A stretch of 13,062 nt of DNA from Brevibacterium picturae (GTDB lineage: Bacteria; Actinomycetota; Actinomycetes; Actinomycetales; Brevibacteriaceae), in assembly GCF_030453725.1 (NCBI RefSeq), contig NZ_JAKDJU010000086.1:1-13062 (forward strand). Reading direction: 5' to 3'. A program made the position numbers and the translations under genes. The notes under the pieces were generated by a model, which did not search any database, was not told the origin of the DNA, and saw only the letters and a list, made by a program, of their open reading frames with translations. Positions 7,087-12,861 of the stretch are shown in pieces. Each line of letters opens with the position of its first letter. Position 1 is the first letter of the stretch.

Positions 7087-8015
7087 TTGTTCCCACCCGT
7101 CAGAGCTTCAGTGATGGTGTCAGCGTCGTGCTTAATGAGCTCAAGGTATGTTGGCACAGGTCCGTCCGCTTCTGAAAGCGAGTCGACATACAGTGTCCCG
7201 CCAAACTCCGCGCCGGTGGCGTCAACGACTTGTCGCATTGGTTTGTCCGAGACGGTGGACTCACAGAATACTGCGGGAACGTCATTGTGCTTGACGAACT
7301 CGATAGTGGAGGAAATCTGCTGCGGGGTTGCCTCCTGCTCCGCATTCACAGGCCAGATGTAGCGCTCGTCGAGATCCGCGTCCCGGGCGAGGTAGGAGAA
7401 AGCGCCCTCACACGTGACGAGGGCTCGTTCTTTGTCTGGCAGTGTCGACAGCTCACCGACAAGGTCATCCTGAACGGTTTGAAGTTCGTCTTTGTACGAC
7501 TCTCCATTGGACTGAAAGTCGGCGGCGTGATCTGGATCCAGCTCGCTGAAAGCATCGACCATGTTGTCGACATAGATTTGGACGTTGACAGGGCTCATCC
7601 ATGCGTGGGGATTCGGCTTGCCCGCATAGGCGTCCTCGGAAATGTCGATTGGTTCGACACCCTCGGAAACGACTTCATGCGGGGCGTCGGTCTGTTCGAC
7701 GAATTGCTCGAACCATGCCTCCAGATTCAGCCCATTGTCAAGAATCAAGTCGGCTTCTGACGCCTTGGCCACATCCTTGGGAGTGGGTTCATATCCATGG
7801 ATCTCGGCACCGACTTTGGTGATCGATTCCACCTCCAGGTGTTCGCCGGCTACGTTGTCGGCAATATCGGCAAGGACGGTGAACGTCGTCAACACCTGAG
7901 GCTTACCTTCGGTCGACGACGACTCCGCGTTCCCAGCACCGCAACTTGTCAGGGCTAGCGCCGACGCAGAGATCAGAGCGAGTTTCGACTTCAAATTGAT
8001 TTGCATTCCCATCAC
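7083..8015 (-). CDS. mntA: Manganese-binding lipoprotein of the ABC importer (cluster A-I)
   Basis: A 310-residue solute-binding protein expected to be anchored to the outer face of the membrane. It has a short signal sequence and a lipobox LTSC ending at Cys25. The metal site is inferred from the PsaA/MntC family: His73 (EIHGYEP), His137 (NPHAWMSP), Glu203 (TCEGAF) and Asp278 (YVDSLSE). A Glu at the third position, instead of the His of Zn proteins, together with WPVNAEQEATPQQI, points to manganese. Unusual for the family are Cys202 beside Glu203 and Cys251 in VFCESTV; these could be a thiol pair near the metal site. GTG 8015 is the longest start. ATG 8012 and ATG 8006 are also possible and keep the signal sequence; the only upstream signal is a weak GAGAA. 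It is the first gene of the transporter operon. Confidence 0.92.
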   Translation of the reverse strand: MMGMQINLKSKLALISASALALTSCGAGNAESSSTEGKPQVLTTFTVLADIADNVAGEHLEVESITKVGAEIHGYEPTPKDVAKASEADLILDNGLNLEAWFEQFVEQTDAPHEVVSEGVEPIDISEDAYAGKPNPHAWMSPVNVQIYVDNMVDAFSELDPDHAADFQSNGESYKDELQTVQDDLVGELSTLPDKERALVTCEGAFSYLARDADLDERYIWPVNAEQEATPQQISSTIEFVKHNDVPAVFCESTVSDKPMRQVVDATGAEFGGTLYVDSLSEADGPVPTYLELIKHDADTITEALTGGNK

Positions 8016-8127
8016 TCATTTCTCGATTCATGTTCTCAAAAGCTCAGACTGCGACAGAGTGGGCTTTCAGCGTTTATATGACGGACTTCAAATCGCGCAG
8101 TATCGCAACCGGCGCCGGCGGCCCCGT
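8016..8127. other. Gap between the 81-residue gene and the Mn transporter operon
   Basis: On the minus strand this 112-base gap separates the stop of the small gene from the binding-protein start. CCGGCGCCGG at 8110-8119 is a GC-rich palindrome that might slow transcription, but no T-tract follows. I could not find a promoter with both boxes, nor a copy of the TTCGGTAC operator. The transporter operon may therefore be read from the promoter at 8435-8462 through the small gene, or from a promoter I cannot recognise. Confidence 0.35.
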
Positions 8128-8373
8128 TCATCGATACCTGAGAGTAGGTGGAGGTTCCGCCCGGTGTGCGGCTTCTATGAAGTGGTCGATGTCCTCCGAG
8201 CGTGCGCTCCTGAGAAACAGGGACGTCAGACGAAAGAGGTATCCGAGCATCCGCTCGACGTCTGAGCACGTTCTCACTACTTCAAGAGCGCCATCGGTGT
8301 TGCCAGCGCGAAGTTCCTCGAACACGGTGATCGCTTCGATCCAGGTGCCCTGCGGTTGTGCACTCTCGTTCAT
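8128..8373 (-). CDS. Small unrecognised protein, 81 residues, divergent from nrdI
   Basis: I do not recognise this family. The protein is soluble and predicted mainly helical (TWIEAITVFEELRAGNTDGA, then VERMLGYLFRLTSLFLRS), with a polar Asp/Glu/Arg pattern, one cysteine and a basic end. There are no membrane segments or metal-site clusters. The start chosen is ATG 8373, six bases after AGGA of GAAAGGATTG; ATG 8376 directly before it is too close to that site. A longer frame reaching 8469 would run through the divergent promoter and is rejected. It lies on the same strand as the Mn importer operon, 112 bases upstream, and directly under the minus-strand promoter of the shared palindrome. It could be a small regulator or accessory factor for either system; that is inference from position only. 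Confidence 0.6.
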   Translation of the reverse strand: MNESAQPQGTWIEAITVFEELRAGNTDGALEVVRTCSDVERMLGYLFRLTSLFLRSARSEDIDHFIEAAHRAEPPPTLRYR

Positions 8374-8414
8374 CATCAATCCTTTCGGTTGGGGCGCCGG
8401 ACACCGAGTCGCGC

Positions 8415-8442
8415 TTGAAGTTCGGTACGCCGAATCTATAGT
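8415..8442 (+). promoter_or_regulatory. Promoter of the nrdIEF operon
   Basis: TTGAAG (8415-8420) and TATAGT (8437-8442) are separated by 16 bases, a good sigma-70-type match reading into nrdI. The expected start is near 8449, giving a leader of about 100 bases. Operator half 1 (8421-8434) fills the spacer, and operator half 2 covers the expected start, so a bound repressor would block it. Confidence 0.55.
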
Positions 8443-8456
8443 ATCGGTGTACCGAA
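8421..8456. promoter_or_regulatory. Tandem operator inside a 48-base palindrome
   Basis: TTCGGTACGCCGAA (8421-8434) and ATCGGTGTACCGAA (8443-8456; TTCGGTACACCGAT on the other strand) are two versions of one dyad, 22 bases centre to centre, so on about the same helical face. Together with the flanks, 8415-8462 forms an imperfect palindrome centred between 8438 and 8439, with 19 of 24 half positions matching. Each dyad sits in the spacer of one promoter and over the start of the opposite one. This is the architecture of a repressor site controlling both directions. It does not resemble the DtxR/IdeR iron box or the NrdR box. The binding protein is unknown; MntR and the ligand-less DtxR paralogue are candidates by position. 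Confidence 0.7.
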
Positions 8457-8462
8457 TTACAA
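8435..8462 (-). promoter_or_regulatory. Opposed promoter for the 81-residue gene and possibly the Mn importer
   Basis: On the minus strand, TTGTAA (8462-8457) and TATAGA (8440-8435) are 16 bases apart. The expected start is near 8428, about 55 bases before the small gene. The -10 box shares the bases TATA with the -10 of the nrd promoter, so polymerase could occupy only one direction at a time. Confidence 0.5.
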
Positions 8463-8478
8463 AAAGCACGGCGGGGAA

Positions 8479-8516
8479 ACCTCAGAAGCCTCAACTGAGG
8501 TACGCGCAAAAGGCTT
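8479..8516 (+). promoter_or_regulatory. Stem-loop / possible pseudoknot in the nrdI leader
   Basis: ACCTCAG (8479-8485) pairs with CTGAGGT (8495-8501), a 7-bp stem with a 9-base loop. AAGCCT in that loop (8486-8491) is complementary to AGGCTT downstream (8511-8516). The order of the strands is that of an H-type pseudoknot, or else of two competing hairpins. It lies within the predicted leader, 23 bases before the AGGAGGG ribosome binding site. Short inverted repeats arise by chance, and the first connecting loop would be zero bases, so this is tentative. Confidence 0.3.
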
Positions 8517-8550
8517 GGCAAAAAGAGTTTCTAGTTCTAGGAGGGCTGTA

Positions 8551-9036
8551 GTGGTGCATGGACCGCGGCCACAGACGACCTATCCGATCCGAGAGCTGCA
8601 CGAGGGTGAATCGCCGGACCTGGTGTATTTCTCCAGCGTCTCGGAGAACACCCGTCGATTCGTCGATAAGCTCGACCGTCCTGCCGTACGCATACCGTTG
8701 CGCCCACGCTTGGAGGGCATGATTCGAGTGGCATGCCCCTTCGTCTTGGTCGTGCCGACTTACGGCGGCGGGGAACAGGCGGGTGCGGTTCCGAAGCAGG
8801 TGATCGCCTTCCTGAACGACCCGGACAACCGCGCTCTGCTGCGCGGGGTGATCACCGCGGGGAACACGAACTTCGGCGAGCATTACTGCCTGGCCGGGCC
8901 CATCATCTCGCGCAAGTGCCGCGTGCCCGAGCTCTACCGCTTCGAGCTGCTGGGCACACAGCGCGACATCGAAACCGTCAACAACGGCCTGGACCGCTTC
9001 TGGGACCAGGCCAACAACGAGAGGACAACCGCATGA
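8551..9036 (+). CDS. nrdI: NrdI flavodoxin-like activator of the ribonucleotide reductase radical subunit
   Basis: A 161-residue FMN-binding protein that supplies the reduced-flavin-derived oxidant used to activate NrdF. In class Ib that builds the Mn(III)2-tyrosyl radical; in class Ie it drives hydroxylation of the radical tyrosine to DOPA and radical generation. Motifs: VYFSSVSENT (residues 25-34, phosphate-binding loop), VVPTYGGG (67-74), ITAGNTNFGEHYCLAG (about 94-109) and VPELYRFELLGTQRD. GTG 8551 was chosen because AGGAGGG at 8539-8545 lies five bases upstream; GTG 8554 is equally possible, and the in-frame TTG at 8515 has no ribosome binding site. It overlaps nrdE by ATGA. No nrdH glutaredoxin-like gene precedes it, unlike many actinobacterial nrdHIEF operons. 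Confidence 0.93.
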   Translation: MVHGPRPQTTYPIRELHEGESPDLVYFSSVSENTRRFVDKLDRPAVRIPLRPRLEGMIRVACPFVLVVPTYGGGEQAGAVPKQVIAFLNDPDNRALLRGVITAGNTNFGEHYCLAGPIISRKCRVPELYRFELLGTQRDIETVNNGLDRFWDQANNERTTA

Positions 9037-11189
9037 CCACCATCGCCTCAGAGGTTCCCGTGCGCACCGGCATCGGAGAGCGGAAAGACTACCACGCGCT
9101 CAATGCCGAACTGAACCTGTTCGCCCCCGACGGCTCGATCCAGTTCGACAAGGACCGTCAGTCCGCCGCCGAGTACCTCCGCCAGCATGTGGTCCCGAAC
9201 ACCAAGGTCTTCTCCTCGGCGGCCGAGCGCCTGGAGTGGCTAGTGGACCACGATTACTACGAGTCCGAATTCCTGGAAGCCTACACCCCGGAATTTCTAT
9301 GCGCACTGCACAAGCGCGCCCATTCCGTGGGGCACCAGTTCGCCACTTTCTTGGGAGCCTTCAAATTCTTCACCTCGTATGCTCTGAAAACCTTCGACGG
9401 CACCACCTATCTCGAAGGGTTCGAAGAACGGGTGGTCGCTACCGCGCTCTACCTCGGTCAGGGCGACGAGCAACTGGCCACCGGGCTGGTCGACGAGATG
9501 CTCTCCGGTCGCTTCCAGCCCGCGACGCCGACGTTCCTCAACGCGGGGAAAGCCCAGCGCGGCGAACTGGTCTCCTGCTTCCTACTGCGCGTGGAAGACA
9601 ACTTAGAGTCCATCGGTCGCAGCGTAAACTCCGCCTTGCAACTGTCCAAGCGCGGCGGGGGCGTGGCGCTGTTGCTGTCGAACCTGCGTGAGGTCGCTGC
9701 TCCGATCAAACGAATCGAGAACCAAGCCTCCGGCGTGGTGCCGGTGATGAAGATCCTCGAGGACTCGTTCTCCTACGCCAACCAGCTTGGCGCTAGGCAG
9801 GGCGCAGGCGCGGTCTACCTGCACGCCCACCACCCCGACATTCTTCGCTTCCTCGACACTAAGCGCGAGAACGCCGACGAGAAGATCCGCATCAAGACCC
9901 TCTCCCTGGGAGTCGTCATCCCTGATGTGACCTTCCAACTGGCCAAGGATAACCGGGACATGCACCTCTTCAGCCCCTACGACGTGCAGCGCGAATACGG
10001 TACGCCGTTGTCAGACCTGTCGGTGAGCGACCACTATGACGAGCTCGTGGCGAACCCGCGGATTCGAAAGAACGCGGTCAGCGCCCGAGAGTTCTTCAAG
10101 ACCCTCGCCGAGCTCCAATTCGAGTCCGGATACCCCTATGTGCTCTTCGAAGACACCGTCAACCGTGCCAATCCGCTGGCAGGTCACATCAACATGTCCA
10201 ACCTCTGCTCCGAGATCCTGCAGACCAACACGCCTTCGACCTACGACTCCGCTATCGGGTACCAGGAAATCGGCCAAGACATCTCCTGCAACCTCGGCTC
10301 ACTCAACATCGCTCAGGCCATGAACTCCTCGAACCTGGGGTCGACCGTGGAAACCGCGGTGCGGGCACTGACCAGTGTCTCCGACCAGACTAACGTCGAT
10401 GCCGTCCCGTCCGTGGCGAACGGGAACGAGACCAGCCACGCAATCGGACTGGGCCAGATGAACCTGCACGGCTACCTCGCCTCCCAGCGCATCCACTACG
10501 GCAGCGAAGAAGGCATTGACTTCACTGACATCTACTTCCTTACCATCACCTATCACGCGATCCGCGCATCGAATCAAATCGCGATTGAGCGCGGTAAGAC
10601 CTTCGCCGGCTTCGAGGACTCGACCTACGCCGACGGCTCCTACTTCGACAAATACACCCAACATGACTGGCTGCCCGCCACTCAGCGGGTGCGCGAACTA
10701 TTCGCAGACGCAGGCGTGACCATCCCTTCCCGCGAGGACTGGGTACGGCTGCGCGAGTCGGTGAAACAGCACGGAATCTACAACGCCTACCTGCAGGCCG
10801 TCCCGCCCACCGGTTCGATCTCGTATGTGAACAACGCGACCGCTTCGATCCACCCGGTCACGGCGAAGATCGAGATCCGCAAGGAGGGCAAGCTCGGCCG
10901 CGTCTACTACCCGGCCCCGCACATGAGTGATGACAACGTCGGCTTCTATCAAGACGCCTACGAGATCGGCTACGAGAAGATCATCGACACCTACGCCGCA
11001 GCAACCCGACACGTCGACCAGGGGCTCTCGCTCACCCTGTTCTTCCGCGACACTGCCACGACTCGCGACATCAACCGCGCTCAGATCTACGCGTGGCGCA
11101 AAGGCATCAAAACCCTCTACTACATCCGACTGCGCCAACCAGCACTCGAAGGTACCGAGATCGAGAACTGCGTCTCCTGCACACTCTGA
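9033..11189 (+). CDS. nrdE: Class I ribonucleoside-diphosphate reductase, catalytic alpha subunit NrdE
   Basis: A 718-residue catalytic subunit that reduces NDPs to dNDPs. Active-site residues are all present: Cys182 (ELVSCFLL) and Cys419 (QDISCNLGSLN) as the redox pair, and Asn390-x-Cys392-x-Glu394 (NLCSE), with Cys392 as the thiyl radical site. Tyr696-Tyr697 (TLYYIRL) fit the radical-transfer path. Cys713 and Cys716 in the final CVSCTL are the C-terminal shuttle cysteines that receive electrons from a redoxin. There is no N-terminal ATP-cone, as expected for NrdE and unlike NrdA. Length is normal. The ATG at 9033 overlaps the nrdI stop as ATGA and has GAGAGGA at 9019-9025. The open frame continues upstream to 8733, but that part lies inside nrdI and is not coding in this frame. 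Sequence and length look fully functional. Confidence 0.96.
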   Translation: MTTIASEVPVRTGIGERKDYHALNAELNLFAPDGSIQFDKDRQSAAEYLRQHVVPNTKVFSSAAERLEWLVDHDYYESEFLEAYTPEFLCALHKRAHSVGHQFATFLGAFKFFTSYALKTFDGTTYLEGFEERVVATALYLGQGDEQLATGLVDEMLSGRFQPATPTFLNAGKAQRGELVSCFLLRVEDNLESIGRSVNSALQLSKRGGGVALLLSNLREVAAPIKRIENQASGVVPVMKILEDSFSYANQLGARQGAGAVYLHAHHPDILRFLDTKRENADEKIRIKTLSLGVVIPDVTFQLAKDNRDMHLFSPYDVQREYGTPLSDLSVSDHYDELVANPRIRKNAVSAREFFKTLAELQFESGYPYVLFEDTVNRANPLAGHINMSNLCSEILQTNTPSTYDSAIGYQEIGQDISCNLGSLNIAQAMNSSNLGSTVETAVRALTSVSDQTNVDAVPSVANGNETSHAIGLGQMNLHGYLASQRIHYGSEEGIDFTDIYFLTITYHAIRASNQIAIERGKTFAGFEDSTYADGSYFDKYTQHDWLPATQRVRELFADAGVTIPSREDWVRLRESVKQHGIYNAYLQAVPPTGSISYVNNATASIHPVTAKIEIRKEGKLGRVYYPAPHMSDDNVGFYQDAYEIGYEKIIDTYAAATRHVDQGLSLTLFFRDTATTRDINRAQIYAWRKGIKTLYYIRLRQPALEGTEIENCVSCTL

Positions 11190-11219
11190 CCCAATCCAGC
11201 CCATACCTAAGGAACCCGC

Positions 11220-12245
11220 ATGACGACCACTAACCCCACCTGCCCGCTCTCCGAGACCTCGGTTACCCCGCCCAAATACCGCCACGACCCATTGGCCAGG
11301 CTGCGACCGATCAATTGGAACCGCGTCGGCGACGAGAAAGACCTCGAGGTATGGAACCGGCTCACCGCGAACTTCTGGCTACCCGAGAAGGTGCCACTGT
11401 CCAACGACATCCCCGCCTGGCAGAGGCTCACCGAGAAGGAACGAACTCTCACTATGCGTGTCTTCACCGGGCTGACGATGCTTGACACGGTGCAAGCCAC
11501 AGTCGGGGAGATCTGTCAGATCCAGGATGCTCGCACCGAACACGAAGAGGCCGTCTACACCAACATCGCGTTCATGCAGTCGGTGCACGCCCGGTCCTAC
11601 TCTTCGGTGTTCTCCACCCTGACGAGCACTCCGGAGATCGACGACGCCTACCGGTGGGCCGTAAACAACGACCTGCTTCAGCAGCGGTGCAAAAAGGTAC
11701 TGAAACACTACTACGGCAACGACCCGCTCAAACGGAAGGTCTCCTCTACTCTGCTGTCCTCGCTGCTGCTCTACGCAGGGTTCTACCTGCCATTGCATTT
11801 CTCCGTGCACGCCACACTGACCAACACCGCAGACATGATCCGCCTCATCCTGCGGGATAAGGCCGTGCACGGCTACTACTCCGGCTACAAATATCAGCGA
11901 GGCATCGAGAATCAGGCATCTGAACGGCAGAACGAGATGCACGAGTTCACCTACGAGCTGCTTGAAGACCTCTACGAGCTAGAGCTCGCCTACTCAGGTG
12001 AACTGTACGAGCCGCTGGGGCTGATGGACGACGTGGCAGTGTTCGTACGCTACAACGCGAACAAGGCACTGATGAACCTCGGCTACCCTGCACGTTTCAG
12101 CCCGGGAGAGACCGAAGTCAATCCGGAAATCCTCGCCGCACTGGCACCAGGTGCTGATGAGAACCACGACTTCTTCTCCGGGTCCGGTTCCTCCTACGTC
12201 ATCGGCAAGGGCGAAGACACCAGCGACGCCGACTGGGACTTCTGA
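11220..12245 (+). CDS. nrdF: Ribonucleotide reductase beta subunit NrdF, class Ie (metal-free, QSK variant)
   Basis: A 341-residue ferritin-like radical-generating subunit. Aligned to NrdF of Salmonella, the usual metal ligands Asp67, Glu98, His101, Glu158, Glu192 and His195 fall on Asp89, Gln120, His123, Ser180, Lys214 and His217 with identical spacing, and radical Tyr105 falls on Tyr127. Local contexts are AFMQSVHARSYSSVF, STLLSSLLLYAGF and LRDKAVHGYYSGYKYQ, where the family has FMESVHA, LLESFL and RDEAVHGYY. Loss of three carboxylates as Gln/Ser/Lys is the known QSK signature of class Ie, which works without metal using a DOPA radical. The C-terminus keeps the family's ENHDFFSGSGSSYVIGK and an acidic DWDF tail for binding NrdE. 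AAGGA lies six bases before ATG 11220. Being encoded after intact nrdI and nrdE argues that it is functional rather than decayed. The in vivo cofactor is inferred from the family. Confidence 0.95.
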   Translation: MTTTNPTCPLSETSVTPPKYRHDPLARLRPINWNRVGDEKDLEVWNRLTANFWLPEKVPLSNDIPAWQRLTEKERTLTMRVFTGLTMLDTVQATVGEICQIQDARTEHEEAVYTNIAFMQSVHARSYSSVFSTLTSTPEIDDAYRWAVNNDLLQQRCKKVLKHYYGNDPLKRKVSSTLLSSLLLYAGFYLPLHFSVHATLTNTADMIRLILRDKAVHGYYSGYKYQRGIENQASERQNEMHEFTYELLEDLYELELAYSGELYEPLGLMDDVAVFVRYNANKALMNLGYPARFSPGETEVNPEILAALAPGADENHDFFSGSGSSYVIGKGEDTSDADWDF

Positions 12246-12288
12246 CTTTTGTCGCCCGACCATCCTCATCAACTATGAAAGGCCCCTT

Positions 12289-12861
12289 ATGACCAAGAAC
12301 ATCTCCGTGATCATCGGCAGTCTGCGCCGCGGTTCCTACGCTCGCAAGATCGCCCACCAGGTCATCAGGTACTTCCCTGACGGCTACAACGTGCAGATCG
12401 TCGAAATCCGCGACCTGCCGCTCTACGACTTCGACTATGACGACCCCGACGTCTCCGACAAACCAACCCCAGAGGCGTACACGCACTTCAGGGAGACTAT
12501 TAAAGCCTCCGACGGCGTGTTATTCGTAACCGCTGAGAACAACCGCACTATCCCAGCCTGCCTGAAGAACGCAATCGACATCGGCTCTAAGCCCAACAGT
12601 GACGTCGCGTGGAAGAACCTCCCGGCCGGGATCATCAGCCATTCCGTGGGCCGCATGGGCGGCTACAGTTCGCAGAAGAACCTCCGCCTGGCCCTGTCCT
12701 ACTTCGACATGCCTACCCCTGGCCAACCGGAAGTGTTTCTCGGCCAGTCGCCGAGCTTGTTTGATGAGGACGGGGCTATCGCTGCTGAGACGACTGTGGA
12801 GTTCCTCCAGAACTACGTGCAACGGTTCACCGAGCTCGTTTACGCCCACCCGCGCGGGTGA
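12289..12861 (+). CDS. NAD(P)H-dependent FMN reductase, flavodoxin-like fold
   Basis: A 190-residue cytoplasmic flavoprotein of the NADPH-dependent FMN reductase family. The FMN phosphate loop is GSLRRGS at residues 10-16, and a second flavin-contact motif TAENNRTIPACLKNAID starts at residue 81. Most relatives have PEYN there; here it is ENN (83-85), which may alter flavin contacts. A third family block is SHSVGRMGGYSSQ. ATG 12289 follows GAAAGG (12277-12282) with a six-base spacer, 43 bases after nrdF, so it is the likely fourth gene of the nrd operon. In that setting its most economical role is delivering electrons to the FMN of NrdI; this is inference. A general azoreductase or quinone reductase activity is the alternative. 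The gene ends in a 14-base palindrome. Confidence 0.88.
   Translation: MTKNISVIIGSLRRGSYARKIAHQVIRYFPDGYNVQIVEIRDLPLYDFDYDDPDVSDKPTPEAYTHFRETIKASDGVLFVTAENNRTIPACLKNAIDIGSKPNSDVAWKNLPAGIISHSVGRMGGYSSQKNLRLALSYFDMPTPGQPEVFLGQSPSLFDEDGAIAAETTVEFLQNYVQRFTELVYAHPRG

Noticed and set aside
8421..8456. NrdR box or DtxR/IdeR iron box upstream of nrdI
   Set aside because: The sequence lacks the AT-rich NrdR core and the TTAGGTTAGGCT-type iron box; the dyads are of another kind.
8515..8550. TTG start for nrdI
   Set aside because: No ribosome binding site precedes it; AGGAGGG lies immediately before GTG 8551.
8733..9032. Upstream extension of nrdE
   Set aside because: It lies in another frame inside nrdI. 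The ATGA overlap and GAGAGGA site at 9033 define the start, and NrdE relatives begin there.
10698..11285. Long minus-strand open frame of 195 codons across nrdE/nrdF
   Set aside because: It is a shadow of the GC-rich coding strand; nrdE is fully explained on the plus strand.
11577..11861. Reading the Gln/Ser/Lys changes in NrdF as gene decay
   Set aside because: Exactly the three positions known to differ in class Ie are changed, to the known QSK residues, while the frame, Tyr127 and C-terminal motifs are intact.
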